NCBI RefSeq assembly: GCF_035917275.1
Contig: NZ_CP108508.1
Span: 4,030,001-4,094,000 of the forward strand
Direction of reading: 5' to 3'
Source: Streptomyces sp. NBC_01237
Lineage (GTDB): Bacteria; Actinomycetota; Actinomycetes; Streptomycetales; Streptomycetaceae
DNA: 64,000 nucleotides
This document shows positions 1-7,827 of this stretch, piece by piece (within the stretch, counting starts at the first letter, position 1; each line of letters starts with the position of its first letter). The position numbers and the translations under genes are program-made. A model generated the notes under the pieces. That model had not been told where the DNA came from. It made no database searches and saw only the letters and a program-made list of their open reading frames with translations.

Positions 1-1722
1 GCGCATCCGGTCTTCCTCCTCGCCTCCGCCACCGCGGCGGAGCCCTCGGTCGCCGCCGGCCGTCTCACCGGCCTGCCGGTCAAGGAGGTCTCCGACGACG
101 CCTCGCCGCGCGGCGAGATGGTCTTCGCCCTCTGGGAGCCCCCGCTGACCGAGCTGCACGGTGAGAAGGGCGCCCCCGTGCGCCGCACCGCCACGGCCGA
201 GACCGCGGACCTCCTCACCGACCTGACCGTCCAGGGCGTCCGCTCGGTCGCCTTCGTACGCTCCCGGCGCGGCGCGGAACTCATCTCCGTCATCGCCAAG
301 GAGCGCCTGGCCGAGGTGGACCGCGCGCTGCCGAAACGGGTCGCCGCCTACCGCGGCGGCTACCTCCCCGAGGAGCGCCGCGCCCTGGAGCGCGCCCTGC
401 ACTCCGGCGAACTGCTCGGCCTGGCCGCCACCACCGCCCTCGAACTCGGCATCGACGTCTCCGGCCTCGACGCCGTCCTCATCGCCGGCTATCCGGGCAC
501 CCGGGCCTCCCTCTGGCAGCAGGCGGGCCGCGCGGGGCGCTCCGGGCACGGCGCGCTGGCCATCCTCATCGCCAGGGACGACCCGCTGGACACCTTCCTG
601 GTGCACCACCCCGAGGCGCTGTTCCAGCAGCCCGTGGAATCGACCGTGCTGGACCCCGACAACCCGTACGTCCTCGCCCCGCACCTGTGCGCCGCAGCGG
701 CCGAGCTCCCGCTCACCGAACCCGACATCGCGCTCTTCGGGCCCGCCGTGCCCGAGCTGCTGCCGCAGCTGGAAGCCGCGAAGCTGCTGCGCAAGCGGGC
801 ATCGGGCTGGCACTGGACCCGTCGCGAGCGGGCCGCCGACCTCACCGACATCCGGGGTGAGGGCGGCCGTCCCGTCCAGATCGTCGAGGAGGGCACCGGC
901 CGGCTGCTGGGCACCGTCGACGAATCGGCCGCTCACACCGCCGTCCACGAAGGCGCGGTCCACCTCCACCAGGGCCGCACCTATCTGGTCCGGCAACTGG
1001 ATCTGGAGGACTCCGTCGCCCTCGTCGAGGAGGCCGTCCCGCCCTACTCCACGACCGCCCGCGACACCACCGCCATCGCCGTCCTGGAGACCGACACCGA
1101 GATCCCCTGGGGCGACGGACGGCTCTGCTACGGCTCCGTGGAGGTCACCAACCAGGTCGTCTCCTTCCTGCGCCGCAAACTGATCACCGGGGAAGTCCTG
1201 GGCGAGACCAAGCTCGACCTGCCTCCCCGCACCCTGCGCACCCGCGCCGTCTGGTGGACGGTCACCGAGGACCAGCTCGACGCCGCCCGGATCAACCCGG
1301 AGATCCTCGGTGGCGCCCTGCACGCCGCCGAACACGCGTCCATCGGGATGCTCCCGCTCTTCGCCACCTGCGACCGCTGGGACATCGGCGGTGTCTCGGT
1401 CCCGCTCCACCCGGACACACTGCTGCCGACGGTCTTCGTGTACGACGGTCATCCCGGCGGGGCGGGATTCGCCGAGCGGGCCTTCCACACCGCCCGTACG
1501 TGGCTGACCGCGACCCGCCAGGCCATCGCGTCCTGCGAGTGCGAGGCGGGCTGCCCCTCCTGCATCCAGTCCCCCAAATGCGGCAACGGCAACGAGCCGC
1601 TCCACAAGCGGGGCGCCGTACGTCTGCTCACCGAACTCCTCAGGGCCGCACCGCCCGACTCCGAAGAACCGAAGGCGGCGGAAGAGCCGGAGCAGCCCAA
1701 CGAGCCAGGGACGGCGGAGTAG
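1..1722 (+). CDS. DEAD/DEAH-box helicase with DUF1998 domain (SftH/MrfA type), 5' end missing
   Basis: The frame is open from the first base, so the gene begins outside the window; 573 residues are visible. The first residues contain a SAT helicase motif III, followed by a RecA2 domain with the ending QQAGRAGRSG (motif VI, Q..GRAGR) near visible residues 170-180. The C-terminal part carries the DUF1998 cysteine cluster CECEAGCPSCIQSPKCGN near residue 515-530, which in B. subtilis MrfA and mycobacterial SftH (Rv3649) is thought to bind metal. These proteins are superfamily-2 DNA helicases; MrfA acts in mitomycin-lesion repair. The acidic/Pro-Glu tail is poorly conserved. The converging pilus-type gene on the minus strand may overlap its last 274 bases. 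Family assignment is firm, the DNA-repair role is inferred. Confidence 0.93.
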   Translation, partial: AHPVFLLASATAAEPSVAAGRLTGLPVKEVSDDASPRGEMVFALWEPPLTELHGEKGAPVRRTATAETADLLTDLTVQGVRSVAFVRSRRGAELISVIAKERLAEVDRALPKRVAAYRGGYLPEERRALERALHSGELLGLAATTALELGIDVSGLDAVLIAGYPGTRASLWQQAGRAGRSGHGALAILIARDDPLDTFLVHHPEALFQQPVESTVLDPDNPYVLAPHLCAAAAELPLTEPDIALFGPAVPELLPQLEAAKLLRKRASGWHWTRRERAADLTDIRGEGGRPVQIVEEGTGRLLGTVDESAAHTAVHEGAVHLHQGRTYLVRQLDLEDSVALVEEAVPPYSTTARDTTAIAVLETDTEIPWGDGRLCYGSVEVTNQVVSFLRRKLITGEVLGETKLDLPPRTLRTRAVWWTVTEDQLDAARINPEILGGALHAAEHASIGMLPLFATCDRWDIGGVSVPLHPDTLLPTVFVYDGHPGGAGFAERAFHTARTWLTATRQAIASCECEAGCPSCIQSPKCGNGNEPLHKRGAVRLLTELLRAAPPDSEEPKAAEEPEQPNEPGTAE

Positions 1723-2564
1723 GCGGAGTGGGCGGCCTGGACAGGGCGACGGGAGGCGGCGTCGACCCGGCAGGGCGCCCAGCACGCCGAGGGGCCGCAG
1801 GACGCCGCGACAACGCGTCGGAGACCGTGGCCGACCTTCGTGACCTCGGAGACGTTCCGGGGGCGGCAGGCAGCCACACAGGCCCCCAGGGCCCGCAAGG
1901 ACCCGCCCAGGGCCGCAGCTCCCGCAGAACCCGCAGGGTCCACCGGGTCCGCGGAGCCCAATGGGTCCACCAGGCTTGCAGGACCTGCGGGCCCGGCCCG
2001 GGACGGGCCCGCAGGAGACGGGCCCGTAGGACCCGCGGGCCCCGCCCGGGACCTGACCTCGGGCCGGTACGGGCCGAAGCTCGCCCGCGCCGTCACATCG
2101 GCCACCTCCCCCCGCACCACGCACCGCACCACCACGGCGTCCTGCGCCCCGGCCACCTCCCGCGCCGCCCCGCACGCCGTCGCGGCCCCCAGAAGCGCGC
2201 GGTCGGCCGCCGCGAGGGCCGCCAGGTCCGCTGCCCCGCCGGCTCTGTGCCGCGCGGCCACCGCCTGCCCCAGCGCCAGCACGATCGCGAACACCGTGCA
2301 CAGGGAGGCCGTGGTGATCGCCACCCACACCGTCGCCACCCCCCGGTCCCCGCTCCGGGGCCTCCCGGCACTCCCCGTCCTCCCGCATCTCCCGGCCCTC
2401 CCCGTGCTCCCAACCCTCGCCGCCCTCTTGGCCCACCGCCCGCCGGTCCTTCTACCGGCCGTTCTCCGGAACCCCGCCCCCGCTGCCCCGCCCCGCCACT
2501 CGCCGGGCGCCCCGACGGCCCCCTTCGCGCCCGGCCCCGTCACGGCCACCGCCGTCCCCGTCAC
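1449..2564 (-). CDS. TadE/TadG-like pilus protein with abnormal Gly-Pro-Ala-rich tail
   Basis: The conserved core is DRGVATVWVAITTASLCTVF plus the following hydrophobic helix and a DLAALAAADRAL stretch, starting near residue 75. This is the signature of the 'helicase/secretion neighbourhood TadE-like' family that sits at this locus in actinobacteria, where proteins are usually only about 110-150 aa. The start is a GTG coupled to tadE by a GTGA overlap. After about residue 145 the frame continues through a collagen-like G-P-A-rich tract and then runs 274 bases into the 3' end of the helicase gene on the opposite strand. The tail looks like readthrough after loss of the usual stop, or a frameshift. 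The membrane-anchored core probably belongs to a Flp-pilus-like secretion apparatus. Core confident, C-terminal extent doubtful. Confidence 0.6.
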   Translation of the reverse strand: MTGTAVAVTGPGAKGAVGAPGEWRGGAAGAGFRRTAGRRTGGRWAKRAARVGSTGRAGRCGRTGSAGRPRSGDRGVATVWVAITTASLCTVFAIVLALGQAVAARHRAGGAADLAALAAADRALLGAATACGAAREVAGAQDAVVVRCVVRGEVADVTARASFGPYRPEVRSRAGPAGPTGPSPAGPSRAGPAGPASLVDPLGSADPVDPAGSAGAAALGGSLRALGACVAACRPRNVSEVTKVGHGLRRVVAASCGPSACWAPCRVDAASRRPVQAAHSAYSAVPGSLGCSGSSAAFGSSESGGAALRSSVSRRTAPRLWSGSLPLPHLGDWMQEGQPASHSQDAMAWRVAVSHVRAVWKARSANPAPPG

Positions 2565-2965
2565 CGCGAAGCCCCCACCGTGTCCTCAGCCAGCGCCACG
2601 GCCTCGGCGCTCAGCGTCAGGGCCAGCGCGCCCGGACCCGGAGTCGGCGCCTCCACCCGGACCCGCCACCACTCCCCCGCCCGCTCCACCCCGACCCGGG
2701 CCCGGTCCGGCGCCGCGGCGCGGGCAGCCGCCAGCACCGCCGCCTCCGGCTCCGAGCGCGCAGCCGCCCGCGCCCCCGCCCGCGCGGCGTCCACACACCG
2801 GATCTGTGCGGACGCCGCCACCAGCGCCCAGACCAGAGCCATGGCGAACGCCACCAGCACGGGAATGACCACGGCCGCCTCCGCCGTCACCGCACCCCTG
2901 TCCGGACACCACGCACGCTCCCGCACGACCGACCGGCCTTCCGGTACGGCCTCAGAACTTGGCAT
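2561..2965 (-). CDS. TadE-family pseudopilin-like protein
   Basis: This 134-aa protein contains the TadE signature DRGAVTAEAAVVIPVLVAFA at about residues 22-41: a short N-terminal leader, a G-A processing-like site, then a glutamate (TAEAA) five residues into a single hydrophobic helix, as in type IV pilins. TadE proteins are minor pseudopilins of tight-adherence (Flp) pili. The gene overlaps the preceding DUF4244 gene by 14 nt and its stop overlaps the GTG of the next gene (GTGA), so translation is coupled. No clear Shine-Dalgarno sequence is visible; an internal GTG nearer the helix is also possible. Confidence 0.82.
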   Translation of the reverse strand: MPSSEAVPEGRSVVRERAWCPDRGAVTAEAAVVIPVLVAFAMALVWALVAASAQIRCVDAARAGARAAARSEPEAAVLAAARAAAPDRARVGVERAGEWWRVRVEAPTPGPGALALTLSAEAVALAEDTVGASR

Positions 2966-3218
2966 CGAGCGCGTCCTTGATCAACGCCTGCATGGCCGAC
3001 AGCACGGGCCCGCTGTTGACCACCTTGTAGAGCACGGCCGCGAAGGCGCAGGCCGCGATGGTCCCCACCGCGTACTCGGATGTCGTCATCCCTCGATCGG
3101 ACCGGACAAGTCGGCCCGAACACCGTGCCGACCACCTCACCGGCCACTCCGGAGGCCACTTCACCGACCGCGCGCGGCACAGCGCACCGGCTACCCATTC
3201 CATGATGTTCTTGTTCAT
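2952..3218 (-). CDS. DUF4244 protein, probable Flp pilin-like major subunit
   Basis: An 88-aa protein. I chose the ATG giving MNKNIMEWVAG because a GGGGGTTG ribosome-binding-like sequence lies just upstream. The second half has RGMTTSEYAVGTIAACAFAA at about residues 42-61: a Gly-Met cleavage-like site followed by TTSEYA with the conserved Glu at position +5 of a single transmembrane helix, exactly as in Flp pilins. DUF4244 is the actinobacterial family at this position. It would be processed by a prepilin peptidase and assembled by TadA/B/C; no peptidase gene is seen in the window. Its place between tadC and TadE supports the role. Confidence 0.85.
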   Translation of the reverse strand: MNKNIMEWVAGALCRARSVKWPPEWPVRWSARCSGRLVRSDRGMTTSEYAVGTIAACAFAAVLYKVVNSGPVLSAMQALIKDALDAKF

Positions 3219-3371
3219 TTCAACCCCCGATTGACAGCGATATGGAGCGGGCGCCCGAAGTAACACCCGCGAGAATCCGCGAAGTTCACGCCTCCACGGC
3301 TCGGCCGAAGGACCCGCCCGAGGAGAGGCAGCCCAGGAATCGTTGCCCTGGGAGTTGCCCTGGGAGAGGTG

Positions 3372-4190
3372 CTAGCCGCCGCCCAACAGCCCGGTCGCCA
3401 GACCGATCACCACGGGCGCCACCCCGACCGCCAGGAACGCGGGGAGGAAGCAGAGCCCGACCGGCGCGGTGATCAGCACACCCGCCCGCTGTGCGCGTGC
3501 CACGGCCACACCGGCCCGCTCGGCACGTATCGCCTCGGCCAGCCTGGCGACCGCCTCCGCCGCCGGAGCCCCGGTCGCCCCGGCCCGGTACAGACAGCGG
3601 GCCAACGGTCCAGCACCCGCTATCTCCCCGAACCGGCCCCACGCCAGGGACGGTTCACCGCCGAGCCGGATCTCCGCCGCGGCGCGGGCCAACCGGTCGC
3701 CGACCGGGCCGCCCATCGACTCCCCGACCGCCTCCGCGGCATCCCGAGGCCCCGCCCCCGCCGCGATGCAGGCCGCCAACAGATCTGCCGCAAGAGGGAG
3801 TTGCCGAGCCTCCCGGACCGCATCCTCGTCCGGGGCGTCCGGCCGAGCTTCCGGCCGGGACCGTTGCCAGCGCCAAGTCCCGTACGCGGCAGCGGAACCG
3901 GTCACGCATCCCAGGACCCCACCGACCAGAATCCACCCGGCCGCGAGTGCCCCCAGCGGCGCCGCCCACCGCCTCAGCCGGCTGCCGTCGCCGGTCAGAC
4001 CCGCCCACCCCACCCGGTCCCACCAGCGCCCCCGCCCCCTGGCATCCAGGGCCAGCAACACCGCTCCCCGGTCGCGCACCGCCCGCTCCCGCCGCCATCC
4101 GGCCCACACGAGGGCCAGATACGCGACTGCACCCACCATCGCCCCCCATGCGCCCGGACCATAGGCAACTTCACCGGTCACCACGTTCAC
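3372..4190 (-). CDS. tadC: TadC-like type II secretion F-domain membrane protein
   Basis: A 272-aa integral membrane protein. The GTG start is preceded by GGGAGGCGGC and overlaps the tadB stop. Hydrophobic segments are visible near residues 8-25, 75-97 and at the C-terminus (VGLCFLPAFLAVGVAPVVIG). The central soluble part PLAADLLAACIAAGAGPRDA is the type II secretion F-domain (GspF/TadC) signature. It should form the inner-membrane platform with TadB on which the TadA ATPase works. It is the last of the coupled ssd-tadA-tadB-tadC block; 153 bp then separate it from the pilin gene. Confidence 0.85.
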   Translation of the reverse strand: MNVVTGEVAYGPGAWGAMVGAVAYLALVWAGWRRERAVRDRGAVLLALDARGRGRWWDRVGWAGLTGDGSRLRRWAAPLGALAAGWILVGGVLGCVTGSAAAYGTWRWQRSRPEARPDAPDEDAVREARQLPLAADLLAACIAAGAGPRDAAEAVGESMGGPVGDRLARAAAEIRLGGEPSLAWGRFGEIAGAGPLARCLYRAGATGAPAAEAVARLAEAIRAERAGVAVARAQRAGVLITAPVGLCFLPAFLAVGVAPVVIGLATGLLGGG

Positions 4191-5050
4191 GCCGCCTCCC
4201 CTCCCCGTACGATCCGGGCCGCCCACAACAGCCCTGCCGCCTCCAGCAGTCCGCCCACGGCCAGGCACATCAGCCCGCCCGGACTGTGCAGCAGCACCCC
4301 CAGCGGGTCCGCCCCGAGCGCCGCGCCCAGCCCCAGACCCGCCACCGGCAGCAGGGCCAGCACCACCACCGTCGACCAGGCGCCCGCCAGTTGGGCCCGC
4401 AGCTCCTCCCGCCGAAGCCGCTCGGCCCGCAACGCCCCCTCAAGGCGGTCCAGTCCGGCCGCGAGCCCGGCCCCGCCGTCCACCGCCACCCGCCAGCACG
4501 CCGCCATTCCGGCCATCCCGCCCAGGCCCGGCCCGTCCGCCGCCTTCCTCAACGCATCCGGCACATCCCCGCCGAACCGCGCCGCCGCCAGCACCGCGGC
4601 CTCCGCCCCATCCAGTGCCCCGTCCGGCGCCACCGCGTCCCGCACGGCGACCAGCAACGCCTGACCCGGCTCCCGCCCGGCGCGCAACTCCCCCACCACC
4701 GCACCGCACAGCGCGGTCACCGCCTCCGCCCCGCGTTCTCTCGCCCGTCGCCGGGACCGCCCCCTCAGCCACCGTCGCACCGACGGAACCGCCACGGCCC
4801 CCGCCACCAGCGGCAGCACCGAAGCCCCCAGCACGGCAAGCAGCACCGCCACCGGCACGCACCACCACTCCCGCCGCTCCAGGGCGAACACCCGCACCGC
4901 GGCGAGCCCCGCCCACGGCCGCCGAGGCACCTCCGCCTCGTCCACGAACAGCACCCGCGCCCGCCGTGCCCCCAGGTCCCGTGCCGCGGCCAGCCACGCC
5001 GCCGACCCCACGCAGACCGCCATCGCGTACGCCGAAGCCCCTCCGGTCAT
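4187..5050 (-). CDS. tadB: TadB-like type II secretion F-domain membrane protein
   Basis: A 287-aa membrane protein; the ATG start ([12 protein letters not shown]) overlaps the tadA stop as ATGA. There is an N-terminal hydrophobic segment, a pair near residues 60-90, a soluble F-domain with GAVVGELRAGREPGQAL, and a C-terminal pair of helices. The longer open frame seen in the region is an artefact of GC-rich sequence. TadB pairs with TadC as the polytopic platform of the Flp pilus system. Translation is coupled to tadA and tadC on both sides. Confidence 0.86.
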   Translation of the reverse strand: MTGGASAYAMAVCVGSAAWLAAARDLGARRARVLFVDEAEVPRRPWAGLAAVRVFALERREWWCVPVAVLLAVLGASVLPLVAGAVAVPSVRRWLRGRSRRRARERGAEAVTALCGAVVGELRAGREPGQALLVAVRDAVAPDGALDGAEAAVLAAARFGGDVPDALRKAADGPGLGGMAGMAACWRVAVDGGAGLAAGLDRLEGALRAERLRREELRAQLAGAWSTVVVLALLPVAGLGLGAALGADPLGVLLHSPGGLMCLAVGGLLEAAGLLWAARIVRGGEAA

Positions 5051-6195
5051 GGCGCACCCCCGATCAGCGCCGCCAAGCGCTCCCAGCCCCGCTCCCGCAC
5101 GAAGCCCTGAGCACCCCAGCGCAACGCCGGAACCGTCAGCACCAGCCCCGCCGCATCCCGCTCCAACACATGCACCTCCGCGATCCGCCGCTGCCCGGAC
5201 CGGTCCCGTACGAGATGGACCACCACCGAGAGCGCGGCCGCCAACTGACTGTGCAACGCCACCCGGTCGAGCCCCGCAGCTGTCCCCAGGGCCTCCAGCC
5301 GGGCGGGGACGTGCTCGGCCGCGTTCGCGTGAACAGTGCCGGAGCCACCTTCGTGACCTGTGTTCAGAGCGGCCAACAGGTCCGTCACTTCGGCCCCGCG
5401 CACCTCCCCGACCACCAGCCGGTCGGGACGCATCCGCAACGCCTGCCGCACCAGATCCCGAAGGGTCACCCGCCCCGCGCCCTCCTGATTCGCGGGGCGG
5501 GATTCCAGGCGCACCACATGCGGATGGTCCGGCCGCAGTTCCGCGGAGTCCTCGGCGAGCACGATCCGCTCCTGTGCGCCGACCGCTCCCAGCAGGCTTG
5601 CCAACAGGGTCGTCTTCCCTGCACCCGTCCCCCCGCTGATCAGATAGGAGATCCGGGCCTCCACCAGCGCCCGCAGAACCCGGTCGCCACCCGGAGGCAC
5701 CGTCCCCGCCTGGACCAGCTCCGCCAGGGTGAAGGCCCGGGGCCGCACCACGCGCAGCGACAGACACGTCGAGCCGACGGACACCGGCGGCAGAACGGCA
5801 TGCATCCGGGTCCCGTCCGGCAGCCGCGCGTCCACCCACGGGCGGGCATCGTCCAGCCGCCGCCCGGCCACCGCCGCAAGCCGCTGCGCGAGCCTCCGCA
5901 CCGCCGCCGCGTCCGGAAAGGAAATTCCCGTCAGTTCGAGACCGCTGCCCCGGTCGACCCACACCCGGTCCGGCGCGGACACCAGCACATCGCTCACCGC
6001 CGGGTCCGCCAGCAGTGGCTCCAGCACTCCGGTGCCGACCAGCTCGCCACGCAACAGCGCTGCCGTGCCGAGCACTTCCGCGTCCCCCAGCAACCGCCCC
6101 TGAGCCCGCAGCGCGGCGGCCACTCCGGAGGGTGTGGGTGCGGCACCGCTGCGCGCCAGTCGCTGCCGTACCGCGTCGAGCAGCGCCTCCGTCAT
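5047..6195 (-). CDS. tadA: TadA/CpaF secretion ATPase
   Basis: A 382-aa VirB11-like ATPase. The Walker A motif GGTGAGKTT lies near residue 180, followed by an acidic AEDSAEL box, the [11 protein letters not shown] stretch, Walker B/Asp box VGEVRGAEV and a [13 protein letters not shown] histidine box, in the order seen in CpaF/TadA. It hydrolyses ATP at the cytoplasmic face to drive pilin assembly through TadB/TadC. The ATG start overlaps the ssd stop (ATGA). Length is normal for actinobacterial TadA proteins that lack the N-terminal FHA or longer leader. Confidence 0.93.
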   Translation of the reverse strand: MTEALLDAVRQRLARSGAAPTPSGVAAALRAQGRLLGDAEVLGTAALLRGELVGTGVLEPLLADPAVSDVLVSAPDRVWVDRGSGLELTGISFPDAAAVRRLAQRLAAVAGRRLDDARPWVDARLPDGTRMHAVLPPVSVGSTCLSLRVVRPRAFTLAELVQAGTVPPGGDRVLRALVEARISYLISGGTGAGKTTLLASLLGAVGAQERIVLAEDSAELRPDHPHVVRLESRPANQEGAGRVTLRDLVRQALRMRPDRLVVGEVRGAEVTDLLAALNTGHEGGSGTVHANAAEHVPARLEALGTAAGLDRVALHSQLAAALSVVVHLVRDRSGQRRIAEVHVLERDAAGLVLTVPALRWGAQGFVRERGWERLAALIGGAP

Positions 6196-7328
6196 GACGC
6201 ACCTCCCCCGGGCACGCCCGCGGCGAGGCTGCCGCCGCCCGTGACGTCCGCCCGGTCCCAGAACGCCGTACAGAACCGGGCCAGTGGTCCGCGCGTGTTG
6301 CCGCCCGGTGGCGCACCCCCGTCCTGAGCCGCCAGCAGCCCTGATTCCCAGGGAAGTTCGCCCACGAGCGGCAGGCCGAGCGCCTGCGCCACCCATCGTT
6401 CGTCCAGGCCCGCCGCATACGGCCCTCGGGTCACCACCCGAAGGTCGCCCAGCACCATTCCGGCCATCGACGCCACCCGCTTCGCCGCCGCGACCGCCCT
6501 CAGCTCACCCGGTACCACGAGCAGGCCGAGGTCCAGCTGAGCGAGTGCCTCCGCAACTCCTTCGTCGACCCTTCGCGGGAGATCCACGACGACCGCACCA
6601 CCGAGCCGTCGCGCGGCGGCGAGTACGGCCTGCATCGCTTGCGCCGGGATGACCACCTCGTCGTCCCGGCCCCAGCTGAGCACCCGCAGGCCATGAAGCG
6701 CCGGCAGGGAATCCTCCAGTGCCCCACCGCCGAGGCGGCCCTTGGAATGGACGAAATCCGGCCACCGTATTCCTTCGGCCCGCTCACCCCCGAGCAGTAC
6801 ATCGATGCCTCCGCCCAGTGGATCGCCGTCGATCAGCATGGTCCGTCGGCCGGACCTCGCCGCAGTCACCGCGAGGGCGCAGGCCAGCGTGGATGCGCCG
6901 GAGCCGCCCCTTCCTCCGATCACCCCGACGGTGAGGGCGGGCCGGCCCACCCCTTCGACCGCGTTGGCGATCTGGTCGACGAGCCAGCTCTCGGAATCGG
7001 GCAGCCTCAGCACATATTCGGCCCCGATCTCCACCGCCCGCCGCCAGACGTCCGGGTCGTCCTGGTCCCGTCCGACCAGCATCACGCCACTCCTGCGGGC
7101 GGCACCGCGGCACCGCAGGGCCGCGTCGTCGCCCACCAGCACCATTGGCGCCCGCTCCCAGCCGCCCCTGCGTTCGGGCGGTCCGTGATGCACTTCCGGT
7201 TCCGCTCCGGCCGCCGCGCACAGCCGCAGCAGATCGTCGAGCAGCTCCATGTCCTCGGTCACGATCAGCGGCCCGCCCCGCCGCCCTTCGACGCACGGCA
7301 GACCTTCCCGTGCAAGCGATCCAGCCAC
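6192..7328 (-). CDS. ssd: Septum-site-determining/CpaE-like P-loop ATPase (Ssd)
   Basis: A 378-aa protein. I chose the GTG at 7328 because AAGGGGCGGAG lies just upstream. The N-terminal 120 residues resemble a degenerate receiver domain; the ATPase part carries a deviant Walker A GGRGGSGASTLA near residue 153 followed by MLIDGDPLGGGIDVLLG, as in MinD/CpaE/TadZ proteins. The orthologue Rv3660c (Ssd) of M. tuberculosis inhibits septum formation when overproduced, and CpaE-type proteins localise Flp pili. It opens the operon and is probably a localisation factor. The 5' region holds a perfect palindrome and a hairpin that may regulate the operon. Confidence 0.88.
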   Translation of the reverse strand: MAGSLAREGLPCVEGRRGGPLIVTEDMELLDDLLRLCAAAGAEPEVHHGPPERRGGWERAPMVLVGDDAALRCRGAARRSGVMLVGRDQDDPDVWRRAVEIGAEYVLRLPDSESWLVDQIANAVEGVGRPALTVGVIGGRGGSGASTLACALAVTAARSGRRTMLIDGDPLGGGIDVLLGGERAEGIRWPDFVHSKGRLGGGALEDSLPALHGLRVLSWGRDDEVVIPAQAMQAVLAAARRLGGAVVVDLPRRVDEGVAEALAQLDLGLLVVPGELRAVAAAKRVASMAGMVLGDLRVVTRGPYAAGLDERWVAQALGLPLVGELPWESGLLAAQDGGAPPGGNTRGPLARFCTAFWDRADVTGGGSLAAGVPGGGAS

Positions 7329-7372
7329 GATCTCCGCCCCTTCCCACTGCCCCTTCAGTGCGGTTCGCGGCG

Positions 7373-7392
7373 ATCTCGGAACGTTCCGAGAT
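7373..7392. promoter_or_regulatory. 20-bp perfect palindrome upstream of ssd
   Basis: ATCTCGGAACGTTCCGAGAT reads the same on both strands, 45 bp upstream of the ssd start. It could be a dimeric regulator site for the tad operon or an mRNA hairpin in its leader. The nearby GCGATTCCGGAAC repeats part of the half-site. Confidence 0.5.
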
Positions 7393-7396
7393 GCGC

Positions 7397-7430
7397 GATT
7401 CCGGAACCCGCGGACTTCGCGGGTGGAATC
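7397..7430. repeat. Bulged inverted repeat in tad leader
   Basis: GATTCC pairs with GGAATC as an outer 6-bp stem and ACCCGCG with CGCGGGT as an inner 7-bp stem around a GACTT loop, with a three-base bulge on one side. It directly adjoins the perfect palindrome, so the ssd leader RNA could fold into two consecutive hairpins. Confidence 0.45.
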
Positions 7431-7635
7431 AACGTGCAACACCTCGGAAAAACATGTGGATCTTGCTGAAAAACTGTGGACAACTTCGACGTTGTGAATA
7501 ACTCCGTAGCTCATACAGGCGACTTCCGGAGCGCAGCACTTCCGCTACACACTGTGACGAGGCATGGTGGACGGAGCGCGGGCGGGAGAAGGGCCGCCGC
7601 GGCCGGGAGGAGGCGAAAAACCTTGGATCCGAGCG

Positions 7636-7740
7636 TCAAAAACGCGTCCGGACATGCGACGACCCCCGCCGGGGGGGAGAGCGGGGGTCGTCCCCACGGC
7701 CGACTCGGGGGGGGAGGAGTCGGACCGGGTTAGCACGGTC
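7636..7740 (-). ncRNA. 6C RNA
   Basis: Read on the minus strand there are two consecutive hairpins with C-run loops. The first has stem CCGACTC/GAGTCGG (7717-7723 with 7700-7706) around a loop with eight Cs. The second has a perfect 12-bp stem GACGACCCCCGC/GCGGGGGTCGTC (7681-7692 with 7658-7669) around a loop with seven Cs. A T5 run follows at 7638-7642. Two stem-loops each with at least six loop cytosines define the actinobacterial 6C RNA motif. Its place between ssd and the HAD gene, on the ssd strand, matches B11/6C of M. tuberculosis (between Rv3660c and Rv3661) and, from memory, scr3558 of S. coelicolor. Exact ends are estimated. Confidence 0.88.
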
Positions 7741-7827
7741 GCGAACGATCCGTGACTTCCATGGTGTACCCGACAGCCTTCTCAGGCAAACCCACGCGCC
7801 GGACTTTACGCCGAATGGTGGGCCCCT

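Larger units (their letters stand above)
7329..7635. other. Structured leader/promoter region upstream of the tad operon
   Basis: No gene is seen. The stretch holds a 20-bp perfect palindrome, a bulged hairpin, and a TGTGGACAA 9-mer (7475-7483) that is the reverse complement of the DnaA-box consensus TTGTCCACA. The sequence around 7440-7515 is unusually AT-rich for this genome, consistent with a promoter for leftward transcription of ssd. No -10/-35 pair was convincing enough to annotate. Confidence 0.5.

Noticed and set aside
1840..5110. Several plus-strand Pro/Arg-rich frames across the tad operon
   Set aside because: They are antisense to the tad genes and lack family motifs and proper codon bias.
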